A stretch of DNA of 64,000 nt from Streptomyces cinnamoneus (GCF_014650495.1 NZ_BMVB01000027.1:1-64000), one strand, 5' to 3'; shown: positions 1-9,263, counted from the first letter of the stretch. The notes: generated by a model from the sequence alone, not told the origin. Translations and numbers: made by a program.

Positions 1-73
1 AGCTCCCCAGCCCTCATACAGCCAGCGAACTACCGCCCACCCACCACGACAAGGGCCACCTAACAAAGCACTA

Positions 74-682
74 CTAGCCGGCCGCCGCACCGCCGGCCGC
101 TGCACCGCCGGCCGCCGCACCGCCGGCCGCCGCACCGCCGGCCGCCGCACCGCCGGCCGCCCGGCCCGCCGTCAGCGTCTTGCCCAGCCACACCTCGGCG
201 TACGGCCGGCGCGCGTCGTACGCCGGGATGGCGGTGAAGCCGTGCCGCGCGTACAACTGCCGTGCCTCCACCAGGTCCACACGGGTGTTCAGCACGATCC
301 GCCCGGCGCCCCAGGCGCGCGCCGTGGACTCGGCCGCCGCCAGCAGCGCCTCCGCGCCGCCGAGCCCGCGCCGGCCGGCCCGTACGTACATCCGTCTCAG
401 CTCGGCCGTACGCCCGTCGAGCCGCCGCAGGCCCACGCACCCGCCCACCACCCGCTCCTCGCCGTGGCGCGCCACGAGCAGTACGCCGTCCGGCGGCGCG
501 AGGTCGTCGCTGGGGTCCTCGGCCAGATGGTGCTCGATCTCCTCCGGTGTGCACCTCCGTCCGTGGTGCAACAGGTACCAGCGGTCGGCCACGTCGACGA
601 GGTACTCCCGCAGCAGCGCGGCCGACTCGGCGGAGCCGACCGGCTGCGGGGCGATGGTCCAGGAAGCGACGGCGTCGGTCAT
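74..682 (-). CDS. GNAT family N-acetyltransferase with Ala/Gly repeat tail
   Basis: The 202-residue product has a GNAT fold. Strand-turn-helix motif A with its acetyl-CoA pyrophosphate loop (R-A-G-R-R-G-L-G-G) lies at residues 101-109, and a typical GNAT C-terminal segment (RQLYARHGF) follows at about 141-149. It probably transfers an acetyl group to a small-molecule or protein amine in the cytoplasm; the substrate cannot be read from sequence. The catalytic domain ends near residue 170. The last 28 residues are a low-complexity tail of AAGGA pentads encoded by a 15-bp tandem repeat, so tail length may vary between strains. The ATG at 682 is the natural start (MTDAV). It stands upstream of, and codirectional with, no obvious partner. 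Confidence is high for the family and low for the substrate. Confidence 0.85.
   Translation of the reverse strand: MTDAVASWTIAPQPVGSAESAALLREYLVDVADRWYLLHHGRRCTPEEIEHHLAEDPSDDLAPPDGVLLVARHGEERVVGGCVGLRRLDGRTAELRRMYVRAGRRGLGGAEALLAAAESTARAWGAGRIVLNTRVDLVEARQLYARHGFTAIPAYDARRPYAEVWLGKTLTAGRAAGGAAAGGAAAGGAAAGGAAAGGAAAG
77..151. repeat. 15-bp tandem repeat inside the GNAT 3' end
   Basis: Five consecutive 15-bp units (consensus GCCGGCCGCCGCACC) with one variant unit at 92-106, followed by a partial sixth. Read on the minus strand they encode the AAGGA pentads of the acetyltransferase tail. The unit length is a multiple of three, so copy-number change would keep the frame. Confidence 0.9.
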
Positions 683-715
683 GGCCCGGATCGTCGCACG
701 CGACCCAGCAGGCGC

Positions 716-1042
716 TCAGCCCTTTTTCGGCGCCGCCTGCTGGACGACCTCGAAGGACCACAGCGTCGACCCGGACGCCGCCGGCCGCTGCTTCGGAGCA
801 CCCTCGCCACCGCCCTGGTGGGCGGCCTTCATCGGGCCCTCCATCCACGCCGTGAAGTCCTCCTCGCTGCGCCAGCGGGTGTAGACGAGGTACTGGTCGG
901 TTCCTTCGACCGGACGGAGGAGTTCGAACCACTCGAAGCCGTCGGAGTTCTCCACGGAGCCGGCGCGGGAGGCGAAGCGCTGTTCGAGGACCTCGCGCTG
1001 TTCGGCCGGGACGGTCAGGACGTTGATCTTGACAACACTCAT
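716..1042 (-). CDS. Antibiotic biosynthesis monooxygenase (ABM) domain protein
   Basis: The product is 108 residues, a single dimeric alpha-beta barrel of the ABM type. It opens MSVVKINVLTVP, has the expected aromatic core (GFEWFELLRP, YLVYTRWRSEEDFTAWM) and ends with a short lysine tail. Members include cofactor-free monooxygenases and heme-degrading or scavenging proteins; no heme-binding Asn/His pair typical of IsdG is evident, so the reaction is unknown. I chose the ATG at 1042 because it opens directly into the first beta strand and has a G-rich stretch upstream; an in-frame start six codons earlier is less likely. It is codirectional with the TetR gene 55 bases upstream and may be co-transcribed with it. 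Confidence 0.8.
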   Translation of the reverse strand: MSVVKINVLTVPAEQREVLEQRFASRAGSVENSDGFEWFELLRPVEGTDQYLVYTRWRSEEDFTAWMEGPMKAAHQGGGEGAPKQRPAASGSTLWSFEVVQQAAPKKG

Positions 1043-1097
1043 GGCCCCATCCTGCCGCACGCGCGAGGGGAATCCGGCGAGGGGAGGGCGGAAGCGG

Positions 1098-1760
1098 TCA
1101 GCCCGCCCGGCCCGCGTCCGTCAGGGTGGTGTTGAGCTGGTCCAGGGTCAGGGGCGGGGCCGGGAGGGGGCCGGAGACCTGGGGGCGGAAGCCGTCGAAG
1201 AGGAGGGCGAGGTAGCGGCGCCAGGAGCCGGGGGCCGCCGTGGCGGCGGAGGGGACGTAGCGGCCCAGGGCGGCCAGGGCGAACAGGAGGTCCTCCGTCA
1301 CCACTTCGGGGCGCATCGTGCCCTGCTCCTGGGCACGGCGGACGAGCAGGCCGACCGTCTCGTGGTTGTGCTCGCGCAGTTCGGCCAGGGTCGGGCCCGC
1401 CGGGATCGCGGCCGTCATCAGTTCGATCGCGCCCCGGTCGGCGGCCAGCCCTTCGAAGATCCGTTCCATGTAGGCGACGAGCGACGCGAAGGCGTCCTCG
1501 CCCTGCCGGGCCTGCTCGCCCGCGGCCATGCTGCGCCCGAGCAACTCGCCGAAGACCGCCTCGATCAGCGCCTCTCGCGTGGGGAAGCGCCGGTAGAGGG
1601 TGGCGTTGCCCACGCCCGCGCGGCGGGCGATCTCGTCGAAGGGGACCTCAAGGCCCTGTTCGGCGAAGAGTTCCCGGGCCGCCGCGACGAGGGCCTCCCG
1701 GTTGCGCCGGGCGTCGGCCCTCAGGGCCGGGGGCCGCTGTTCACTGCTGCCACTGCTCAT
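1098..1760 (-). CDS. TetR/AcrR family transcriptional regulator
   Basis: The 220-residue protein has an N-terminal TetR DNA-binding domain: RRNREALVAAARELFAEQGLEV, then helix-turn-helix FDEIARRAGVGNATLYRRFP at about residues 42-61. A C-terminal ligand/dimer domain resembling SbtR-type regulators follows. Start ATG at 1760 has AGGG eight bases upstream; a GTG three codons earlier is possible. Upstream lies the odd palindrome CAGGT-G-ACCTG (1818-1828) and a second GGTGACCTG (1831-1839), a plausible autoregulatory operator shared with the divergent GT87-PAP2 gene. The ABM gene downstream is the other likely target. The ligand is unknown. Confidence 0.88.
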   Translation of the reverse strand: MSSGSSEQRPPALRADARRNREALVAAARELFAEQGLEVPFDEIARRAGVGNATLYRRFPTREALIEAVFGELLGRSMAAGEQARQGEDAFASLVAYMERIFEGLAADRGAIELMTAAIPAGPTLAELREHNHETVGLLVRRAQEQGTMRPEVVTEDLLFALAALGRYVPSAATAAPGSWRRYLALLFDGFRPQVSGPLPAPPLTLDQLNTTLTDAGRAG

Positions 1761-1817
1761 GGACCGCACCCTAATGGCCCTTCGGGCGTTGGAATCAGGC
1801 CACCTGTGGGAGGTTGT

Positions 1818-1839
1818 CAGGTGACCTGGGGGTGACCTG
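1818..1839. promoter_or_regulatory. Candidate TetR operator between divergent genes
   Basis: A perfect odd palindrome CAGGTGACCTG (1818-1828) is followed directly by a repeat of GGTGACCTG (1831-1839). It sits between the TetR gene and the divergent GT87-PAP2 gene, where an autoregulatory site is expected. Inferred from position and symmetry only. Confidence 0.4.
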
Positions 1840-1919
1840 CGTCCTTTTGGCAGGACTCAGTAAGGTCTCAAACAGCCCTACGAGGCTGACCGGCTGGGCG
1901 ACTGGAGGTGCGGCAGAGC

Positions 1920-3968
1920 GTGGCGGATGCAGAGCGCGGCGGGCTGGGGAGTCCGTCGAGGGCGGGCTCGCGGACCGGCGTGGCCCTGGGAGTCCTGTGG
2001 ACCCTCGCCGGACTGCTGGCGGTGCGTCAGGCGGCCGTGGTGCTGCGGATGCCGCCGGAGCGCCGGTTCACCGACCTGGAGACGTGGATCGGTGAGAACG
2101 GCGTCCTGCACGTCGGCGGATCCCTCTACGAGACCGACCGGTTCACCGGAACGCCCTTCTCCGGCCTGGTCCTGAGACCGCTCACCAAGGCCGCCGAGCA
2201 GAGCCTCGGCATCGTCTGGACCCTCGGCACCCTGCTGCTCGTCGTCGCCGTCGCGCTCGTCGCCGCCCGCGCCCTGCCCGGCCGCGCGGACGGCGGGCCC
2301 GTCAGCCGCCGCACCGCCCTGCTGGCCGCACCCGTCGCGGTCATCCTGACCGTGGCCTCCCTCCCGGTCCGCAACACCTTCACGCTCGGGCAGACCAGCA
2401 TCATCCCCGTGCTGCTGGTGCTCCTGGGGTGCTGCCTGCCCCGCGTCGTCCAGGGCTCCGGCCGGGCCAGCGGCGTCCTCGTCGGCATCGCGGCGGCCCT
2501 CCAGCCCGCCGTGCTCCTCTTCGCCCCGCTGCTCCGGCTGACCGGCCGCCGCCGCGCCGCCGCGACCACCGGCGTCACCTTCGCGGCCTGCACGGCACTG
2601 GCATGGGTGACGATGCCGGACGACTCGTGGACGTACTGGGTGCACCACATCGCCGGGGCCGGCCTCGGCGAGAAGCCCGACGGGCTCGCCAACCAGTCCC
2701 TGCACGGCCTGCTGCTGCGCATCGGCCTGCACGGCCCCGTCGAGCTCGCGCTGTACGCGCCGCTGGCGATCGCCGTCGCCGTGCTCGGCCTGCGCCGCGC
2801 CGTGCACTACGCCCGGGACGGGCAGCCGCTGCTCGCCACGGCCATCACCGGCTGCGTCGCCGTCGCCGTCTCGCCCACCGCCTGGCAGCACCAGCAGCTG
2901 TGGATCCTCCTCGCCGTCGCCGGGCGGGTGGGCCGGCGCCGCTCCGACCGCTTCGTATGGCCGGTGCTCGTCGTGCTCGTCATGACGCTCCCCAGCACGG
3001 TCCTCGTGCCGATCAACCCCGTCCTCGCCCCCGTCGGGGAGAACGCCCCGCTGCTGGCCGCCCTGGCCGCCGCCTGCGTGGTGCCGTTCCTCTCCCGCTC
3101 CTCCGCGGCGTGGGACGCGCCCGCGCCCACCCCGGTCGCCGAGCCGCAGCGCGGCCGCTTCGCGTGGGTGCCGCTCCTGGGCTTCTTCAAGCGCGCGCTG
3201 AACCGCCCGAACCTGCTGCTGGAGCTGATGCTGATACGGGTCGGCTACTGGGTCTACTCGTACGTCCGCGGCCAGGCCCCCGACTCGCGCAGTCTCGCGG
3301 AATCCCACGGTCGTCAGATCATCGGCGTCGAGGAGTTCCTGCACATAGACGTCGAGCACGGCTTCAACCACTTCGTGGCGGGCGTCGGCTGGCTCAAGGA
3401 CAGCATGAATTACTACTACGGCACCTTCCACTTCCTGGTGCCGCTGTCCCTGCTGGGCTACCTGTACCTGCGCCGCCCGGCGACGTACCGCTGGGCGCGC
3501 ACGGCGCTGGGCTTCGCGACGCTGATGGCGCTCGTCGGCTTCTGGCTCTATCCGCTGGCACCGCCGCGGCTGATGCCGGGCCACGGCTTCATCGACACCG
3601 CCAACGGGCCGCAGGACCTGTCCCACCCCGACTTCGGGGCGCTGACGGAGCTGTCCAACCAGTACGCGGCGATGCCCTCGCTGCACATCGGCTGGTCGCT
3701 GTGGTGCGGCGTCGTGATCGCGGTGGTGGCTTCGACGTCGTGGACGAAGTGGCTGGGCATGCTGTACCCGCTGCTGACCTTCTCGGTCATCGTCGGCACG
3801 GCCAACCACTACGTGCTGGACGCGGCCGGCGGCGCGCTCGTCGTCGCCTCCGGCTTCGGCATCCAGTACGTGCTGACCGGCCCCGGTCGGGGGGCCCTGG
3901 CGGTGATCCCGGGGGCGCGGGGCGAGAGCGACGCGCTCAAGCCCGAGCCGGTACGGGCCGGAGGCTGA
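1920..3968 (+). CDS. Bifunctional GT87-family glycosyltransferase / PAP2 phosphatase membrane protein
   Basis: About 682 residues and strongly hydrophobic. The N-terminal two thirds form a polytopic GT-C module of the GT87 (DUF2029, PimE-like) type, which uses polyprenyl-phosphate sugars on the outer membrane face. The last third is a PAP2_3 domain of the inositol-phosphorylceramide-synthase-like class: APPRLMP, then PSLHIGW near residue 585 and NHYVLDAAGG near 630, which supply the two catalytic histidines and aspartate. The fusion suggests a lipid-linked glycosyl donor or product is dephosphorylated or transferred by the same protein. A GTG at 1908 overlaps the Shine-Dalgarno GGAGG, so I prefer GTG 1920, eleven bases after it. 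The gene is monocistronic and convergent with the DUF6114 operon. Confidence 0.82.
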   Translation: MADAERGGLGSPSRAGSRTGVALGVLWTLAGLLAVRQAAVVLRMPPERRFTDLETWIGENGVLHVGGSLYETDRFTGTPFSGLVLRPLTKAAEQSLGIVWTLGTLLLVVAVALVAARALPGRADGGPVSRRTALLAAPVAVILTVASLPVRNTFTLGQTSIIPVLLVLLGCCLPRVVQGSGRASGVLVGIAAALQPAVLLFAPLLRLTGRRRAAATTGVTFAACTALAWVTMPDDSWTYWVHHIAGAGLGEKPDGLANQSLHGLLLRIGLHGPVELALYAPLAIAVAVLGLRRAVHYARDGQPLLATAITGCVAVAVSPTAWQHQQLWILLAVAGRVGRRRSDRFVWPVLVVLVMTLPSTVLVPINPVLAPVGENAPLLAALAAACVVPFLSRSSAAWDAPAPTPVAEPQRGRFAWVPLLGFFKRALNRPNLLLELMLIRVGYWVYSYVRGQAPDSRSLAESHGRQIIGVEEFLHIDVEHGFNHFVAGVGWLKDSMNYYYGTFHFLVPLSLLGYLYLRRPATYRWARTALGFATLMALVGFWLYPLAPPRLMPGHGFIDTANGPQDLSHPDFGALTELSNQYAAMPSLHIGWSLWCGVVIAVVASTSWTKWLGMLYPLLTFSVIVGTANHYVLDAAGGALVVASGFGIQYVLTGPGRGALAVIPGARGESDALKPEPVRAGG

Positions 3969-4004
3969 TCCGGCCCGTCCGGGCCCGTCCGGGCGGTGCG
4001 GCGG

Positions 4005-4706
4005 TCAGTCCCCGACCGTGATCAGCGCCGCCGGGTCGGTGACGTCCTTGACGTCGTAGACCGCGTTGAACACCGAGGTCGTGGCGGCGGTCGGGCATCC
4101 GAAGCCGCCCGTGACCTTCACCGCGACCTCGGCGTCGGCGACGGTGATCCGTGAGGGAGTGCTCCCGGAGCCGTTGGTGAAGGTGGCCGGGAACGTCACG
4201 GGCGCGTCGGGAGCCGCGGTGATGGTGCAGTTGGCCAGGCCGCTGCTCTTGAGCACGAAGCCCCCGGTGGGGATCGTGAGCGAGGCCGTGATGGGCGATC
4301 CGTTCTGCATCGAGACGGTCCACGTGCCCGAGGTGGTGACCTTGACGTCCACCGGCAGGCTGGACGAGCAGTCGGAGTAGGTGGGCGCGTTGATGCCGCT
4401 GGTCACCGGGCCCGAGGCGTTGGAGTTGGCCGGCGCGTCGGGCACCTTGTTGTTGCCGCTGCCGGCCGAGGGCTCCGAGCTGGAGGCCGCGCAGCTCGCG
4501 GTGACGGAGCCGGCCTTGAAGGACGCCTCGCCGTTGAGGGAGGCCGTGAAGGAGTGTCCCGCCGGCCGGACCGTGGTGGACGCCGCGTCCGCGCCCCGGG
4601 CCGAGGCGGTGCCCGTGCCGCTCAGGGTCAGCGCGGCGGTGACGGCCAGGCCCGCGCCTGCGGCCAGCAGGGCGCGGTGCCGACGGGGGGTGATGTGGGA
4701 GGTCAC
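4005..4706 (-). CDS. Secreted beta-rich protein of unknown function
   Basis: The 233-residue product begins with a signal peptide: a basic start (MTSHITPRRHR), a hydrophobic core (ALLAAGAGLAVTAALTLSG) and an ASA-type cleavage region. The mature part is rich in Ser/Thr/Gly with regularly spaced beta-strand-like segments and four cysteines (TASC, YSDC, LANC, FGC) that could form two disulphides; an Ig-like or adhesin-like exported fold is plausible. The start is GTG 4706, preceded by AAGGAG with five-base spacing; it overlaps the DUF6114 stop as GTGA, so translation is coupled. It is the last gene of the 5864-to-4005 operon and probably acts at the cell surface together with the DUF6230 protein. 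The family was not recognised beyond this. Confidence 0.7.
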   Translation of the reverse strand: MTSHITPRRHRALLAAGAGLAVTAALTLSGTGTASARGADAASTTVRPAGHSFTASLNGEASFKAGSVTASCAASSSEPSAGSGNNKVPDAPANSNASGPVTSGINAPTYSDCSSSLPVDVKVTTSGTWTVSMQNGSPITASLTIPTGGFVLKSSGLANCTITAAPDAPVTFPATFTNGSGSTPSRITVADAEVAVKVTGGFGCPTAATTSVFNAVYDVKDVTDPAALITVGD

Positions 4707-5257
4707 GGTGACTCCTTGGGTGGGAGGTGGCGTGGTGGTGCCGGTGCCTCTGCCTGCGTCTGTGGCTGTGTCCGTGCCGGGTGCGTCTGTGCATGGTGCG
4801 TGTCCGTCCGGGGGCCGGGGAGCGGGGTCCCGGCCGGCTCCGGCGCCGGCTCCAGCGGCGTCCAGGCGAAGATCATGCCGCCGCCGATGACGCCGACGAC
4901 GGTCCCGAAGAGGAAGCCGCCGAGGTTGGACATCACGAGCGTGGCCGTCGCCACGAGCACGGTGAGGACGCCGGCCAGGCCCCGGTAGTGCGGGGCGAAC
5001 CACGCGGACAGCCCCATCACGATCATGACCAGGCCCATGAGGACGCCGGGGATCCCCGCGATGCCCTGCTCCAGCATGATCTTCATGGGTGCCAGCGGGA
5101 TGGCGCAGATCTCGGCGCCCGCGACGACGGCGGCCAGGCCGCCCCAGAACGGGCGGCTCCTGCGCCACCGCCGCCACGCGGCACGCAGCCGGCGCCGGGA
5201 GGGTGCCGGGGGGCGGACGGCCTCGGCGCCGCCGCCCGGCACGTCAGAAGCACTCAT
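4703..5257 (-). CDS. DUF6114 membrane protein
   Basis: The 184-residue protein has a basic N-terminus (SRRRLRAAWRRWRRSRPF) followed by four hydrophobic segments between about residues 35 and 145 (FWGGLAAVVAGAEICAIPL, IPGVLMGLVMIVMGLSAWF, LAGVLTVLVATATLVMSNLGGF, FGTVVGVIGGGMIFAW) and a Pro/Thr-rich tail. It matches the DUF6114 family that in Streptomyces is typically encoded next to DUF6230. No catalytic residues are apparent. The start ATG (5257) lies inside the end of the DUF6230 gene (14-base overlap) and its TGA overlaps the next GTG, so the three genes form one tightly coupled operon. It likely forms a membrane platform for the two exported partners. Confidence 0.82.
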   Translation of the reverse strand: MSASDVPGGGAEAVRPPAPSRRRLRAAWRRWRRSRPFWGGLAAVVAGAEICAIPLAPMKIMLEQGIAGIPGVLMGLVMIVMGLSAWFAPHYRGLAGVLTVLVATATLVMSNLGGFLFGTVVGVIGGGMIFAWTPLEPAPEPAGTPLPGPRTDTHHAQTHPARTQPQTQAEAPAPPRHLPPKESP

Positions 5258-5864
5258 CCTTGCCGAGCTTGATGGTCATGTTGAGCCCGGAGAGCTTGAA
5301 CTTCCCGGCGTTGGTCGCCCAGGCGGTCTGGCGCAGGCCCGTCATCTTGATGGACTTGGCCTGCTGTCCGAAGGCGTCCTGCAGGCCCTGCGCGGAGGCC
5401 GGCCCCTTGTTGAGGGTCGAGGCGTCCCGGCCGATCTCGATGTTCTCGAACTCGGCGTCGCCGGACATCTGGGTGGCGTCGAGGAAGAGGTCGGTCGCCT
5501 CGACGACCTTGCTGCCCTGACCGGCGTGCAGCTTGAGCGAGATGTCGCCGATCATCGGCAGGGTGGTGACCACGGACTGGCACAGGTCGTGGATCTCGGC
5601 GTTCTTGATGGCGGTGACGGCGACGGGCAGCAGCTTGCCGCGCGCGTTCTTGTCGATGCCGCCGTACTGGGCGAACCCGTTGCCCGTCAGGCTCGACGCC
5701 CCGACCTTGAACTCCTGGCCGGACACGGCGAACGAGGCGGCCAGCGCCCCGTCGGCGAGTGCGACGGCCAGTGCGGCGGTGGCGGCGAAGCCGGGCACGG
5801 CGACGACGGCGAACCTGCGCCACCTGACGCGACCCGCCACCTGTCTTCCCTGAGCTTCCTTCAT
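5244..5864 (-). CDS. DUF6230 secreted protein
   Basis: 206 residues. A signal anchor follows a basic start: RVRWRRFAVVAVPGFAATAALAVALADGALA, with cleavage probable after the Ala-rich end near residue 40. The remainder carries DUF6230-type features (FAVSGQEFKVGASSLTGNGFAQYGG, then alternating polar strands ending KLGKDECF). Relatives are often mis-named cholesterol esterase in databases; no Ser-His-Asp hydrolase signature is visible here, so I do not adopt that function. The ATG at 5864 has GAGGGG eight bases upstream and starts immediately before the basic region. It is the first gene of the operon with DUF6114 and the secreted protein. Confidence 0.82.
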   Translation of the reverse strand: MKEAQGRQVAGRVRWRRFAVVAVPGFAATAALAVALADGALAASFAVSGQEFKVGASSLTGNGFAQYGGIDKNARGKLLPVAVTAIKNAEIHDLCQSVVTTLPMIGDISLKLHAGQGSKVVEATDLFLDATQMSGDAEFENIEIGRDASTLNKGPASAQGLQDAFGQQAKSIKMTGLRQTAWATNAGKFKLSGLNMTIKLGKDECF

Positions 5865-5963
5865 GCGGAGGTCCCCTCGGAGGGTGGAGTACACGAGGGA
5901 GCGGGCACTGCGGTGCGCGACGTCGCGCATATGTGCGCCGTCCCGAAGGTGTACCCGAGAGTA

Positions 5964-6019
5964 AGTCCACCGGTTGAAGCTGACAAGGGTTCAGGTATGG
6001 ACCGGAAGTCCGGTGGACT
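5964..6019. terminator. Inverted repeat between the DUF6230 promoter region and cyp125
   Basis: Perfect 10-bp arms AGTCCACCGG (5964-5973) and CCGGTGGACT (6010-6019) with a 36-base loop lie just beyond the cyp125 stop. This may end cyp125 transcription or serve as a regulatory site for the DUF6230 operon; the loop is long for a terminator. Confidence 0.35.
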
Positions 6020-6058
6020 CCCTTGGCCGGAAAGGGAGTTGAGGTGCGTGCGGGCCTC

Positions 6059-7306
6059 TCATGCGTAGGTGACCCGCAGCTCCTTGATCCCGTTCAGCCA
6101 GGCCGAGCGCAGCCGGCGCGGCTGCCCGGCGAGCCGGATTCCGGGGGCGGTGTCGGCGATGGCGCCGAAGATGAGGTCGATCTCCAGGACCGCGAGGGAC
6201 TTGCCCAGGCAGAAGTGCGGTCCGCCGCCCCCGAAGCCGAGGTGGGGGTTGGGGTCGCGGGTGATGTCGAAGACCTCGGGGGCGTCGAAGACCTCGGGGT
6301 CGTGGTTGGCGGACGCGTAGAAGAGGCCGACGCGCCGCCCCGCCGCGATGGCGACGCCGCCCAGCTCGGTGTCCTGGGTGGCCGTGCGCTGGAAGGAGAC
6401 GACGGGGGTCGCCCACCGGACGATCTCCTCCGCCGTGGTGGCCGGGCGTTCGCTGCGGTAGAGCTCCCACTGTTCGGGGTGGGTGAGGAAGGCGTGCATG
6501 CCGTGGCTGATGGCGTTGCGGGTGGTCTCGTTGCCGGCGACGGCCAGCATCAGCACGAAGAAGCCGAACTCGTCGGAGCCGAGGTTGCCCTCGTCCTCGG
6601 CGGCCACCAGCCGGCTGACGATGTCCCGGGCGGGGTGCCGGGCCGGGTGCCGGGCGCGGTCGGCGGCCAGGTTCATCGCGTAGCCGATGAGCTCCGCCGC
6701 GGAGAGCGTGCCGATCTCCTCGGTGACGGCCAGTTCGGGGTCGTCGTAGGAGATCATCTTGTTGGACCAGTCGAAGATCCGGGCCCGGTCCTCCTGGGGG
6801 ATGCCGATGAGCTCGGCGATGGCCTGCAGCGGCAGCTCGCAGGCGATGTCGGTGACGAAGTCGCCGCTGCCGTGCTCGCGCGCCGCCCGCACGATGGCGC
6901 CCGCGCGCTCGCGCAGGGCGGTGCCGAGGGCGCGGACGGCGCGCGGGGTGAAGCCGCGCTGGACGATCCGGCGCACCCGCGTGTGCTCCGGCGGGTCCAT
7001 GTTGAGCATCATCAGCCGCTGGGCGTCGATCTGTTCGCGTTTGATGCTCGGGTGGAAGCGGATGACCGAGGTGTTGAGGGCCGAGGAGAAGACCTCCGGG
7101 CGGGTGGAGACCTCCCGGACGTCCGCGTGGCGTGTGACGGCCCAGTAGCCGTCGTCGTCGAAGCCCGCGAGGCCGTGCGGCTGGGGGATCCACGCCACCG
7201 GCGCGCTCCGCCGCAGCCGGGCGAATTCCGGGAGCGGGACGCGGTAGCGGTAGAGGTCCGGGTCGGTGAGGTCGAAGCCGTCGGGCAGCGCGGGACAGGA
7301 CGACAT
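6059..7306 (-). CDS. cyp125: Cytochrome P450, CYP125-like (steroid C26/27 hydroxylase)
   Basis: 415 residues with all P450 hallmarks: I-helix oxygen-binding motif AGNETT (257-262), ExxR pair E294/R297, and heme loop FGGGGPHFCLG with the thiolate ligand Cys366. The glycine-rich heme loop with HFCLG, and the LMMLNMDPPEHTRVRR segment (98-113), are typical of the CYP125/CYP124/CYP142 group that oxidises the terminal carbon of cholesterol or methyl-branched lipid side chains. The next gene, transcribed away, is a FadA5-like thiolase; in Mycobacterium tuberculosis cyp125 and fadA5 are likewise neighbours on opposite strands. The ATG at 7306 has GGAG eight bases before it and is preferred over GTG 7315. 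A 19-bp palindrome sits 15 bases upstream. The electron donor is not adjacent; the ferredoxin at 17853 is a candidate. Confidence 0.85.
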   Translation of the reverse strand: MSSCPALPDGFDLTDPDLYRYRVPLPEFARLRRSAPVAWIPQPHGLAGFDDDGYWAVTRHADVREVSTRPEVFSSALNTSVIRFHPSIKREQIDAQRLMMLNMDPPEHTRVRRIVQRGFTPRAVRALGTALRERAGAIVRAAREHGSGDFVTDIACELPLQAIAELIGIPQEDRARIFDWSNKMISYDDPELAVTEEIGTLSAAELIGYAMNLAADRARHPARHPARDIVSRLVAAEDEGNLGSDEFGFFVLMLAVAGNETTRNAISHGMHAFLTHPEQWELYRSERPATTAEEIVRWATPVVSFQRTATQDTELGGVAIAAGRRVGLFYASANHDPEVFDAPEVFDITRDPNPHLGFGGGGPHFCLGKSLAVLEIDLIFGAIADTAPGIRLAGQPRRLRSAWLNGIKELRVTYA

Positions 7307-7320
7307 GGCCACCACTCCAC

Positions 7321-7339
7321 TTCTGACGGGACATCAGAA
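7321..7339. promoter_or_regulatory. 19-bp palindromic operator upstream of cyp125
   Basis: TTCTGACGGGACATCAGAA: arms TTCTGA and TCAGAA about a 7-base centre. The same architecture occurs upstream of the aldehyde dehydrogenase (16330-16348) and the LLM oxidoreductase (34474-34492). Size and symmetry fit a TetR-family dimer site; the regulator is unknown. Confidence 0.6.
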
Positions 7340-7467
7340 AGCTGTCGGCCGACGGTAGTGACGAGCCCGTGGACCGGCAAGGGAAACGACGCCATCTGTT
7401 GCGGAGCCGGGCCGTGCGCGACCCTTGTGTACCGGGGGTAACGCTCGCAAGACTGCGGGCGGGAAAC

Positions 7468-7481
7468 GGGAACACGTACCA
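7468..7481. promoter_or_regulatory. Weak KstR-box-like site before fadA5
   Basis: GGGAACACGTACCA matches six of the eight fixed positions of TnnAACnnGTTnnA and lies about 55 bases upstream of the thiolase start. The two full matches elsewhere in the window make it worth noting, but alone it is weak. Confidence 0.3.
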
Positions 7482-7536
7482 CTTCTGCCGGGGGCGCCGG
7501 GACGCCCCGCGGACGCGAGGAGAGGACGAGTTGGTC

Positions 7537-8706
<1,170 letters not shown>

Positions 8707-8747
8707 GGCCGCGGGGTGGTGCCGTTCACGAGCGCGTAGCGCGCACG

Positions 8748-8788
8748 CACCGCGGCCGGCATCCCCGTACGGGATGCCGGCCGCGGTG
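8748..8788. terminator. Strong bidirectional hairpin after fadA5
   Basis: Perfect 18-bp arms (8748-8765 and 8771-8788) with a five-base loop CGTAC, between the convergent fadA5 and transglycosylase genes. There is no U-tract, as is usual in Streptomyces. A short tandem GATCGGTCC repeat follows at about 8807-8830. Confidence 0.75.
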
Positions 8789-8846
8789 GACGTCACACGT
8801 CCTGGGGTCCGATCGGTCCGATCGGTCCGATCAGCACCGGTTCCGA

Positions 8847-9263
8847 TCAGTACCAGTGGTGGGTCTGCCAGAAGTTCCAGGCGCCGCAGGGGCTGCCGTA
8901 GCGGTCCTTCATGTAGTCCATGCCCCACTTGATCTGGGTGGCGGGGTTGGTCTTCCAGTCGGCGCCGGCGGAGGCCATCTTGGCGCCGGGCAGGGCCTGG
9001 ACCAGGCCGTACGCACCGCTGGAGGCGTTGGTGGCGGTGTGCTTCCAGCCGCTCTCGTGCTCGACGATCTTGCTGAAGCACTGGAACTGGGCCTCGTTCG
9101 AGATCATCTTCCGTGCGATCTCCTGCGTGGCGCTCGTCGAGGGGGCGGCGGCCTGCGCCGGAACGGCGGTCAGGACGGCACCTGCGGTGCCCAGGGCCAG
9201 GGCGGCGCCGGCGGCGGCGACGAGCTTGCGGGAGGCGAAGCGGCTGATGGTCGAGAACGTCAC
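8847..9263 (-). CDS. Secreted SLT-type lytic transglycosylase
   Basis: 138 residues: a signal peptide (SRKLVAAAGAALALGTAGAVLTAVPAQA, cleavage near residue 40) followed by a compact lysozyme-like domain. The catalytic glutamate is the E of IVEHESGW, and the downstream GAYGLVQALPGAKM and NPATQIKWGMDYMKDRYGSPCGAWNFW segments are the usual G-x-x-Q and W-rich motifs of small actinobacterial transglycosylase/aggregation-promoting proteins. It would cleave peptidoglycan glycan strands outside the cell. GTG 9263 has GGAAGGA upstream with nine-base spacing and starts right before the basic signal-peptide region; an upstream ATG at 9290 would add a non-signal extension. A structured 5' leader precedes it. 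Confidence 0.85.
   Translation of the reverse strand: MTFSTISRFASRKLVAAAGAALALGTAGAVLTAVPAQAAAPSTSATQEIARKMISNEAQFQCFSKIVEHESGWKHTATNASSGAYGLVQALPGAKMASAGADWKTNPATQIKWGMDYMKDRYGSPCGAWNFWQTHHWY

Noticed and set aside
5244..5864. Cholesterol esterase label for the DUF6230 protein
   Set aside because: No hydrolase motif is visible; the label is a recurrent database name without support here, even though steroid genes lie nearby.
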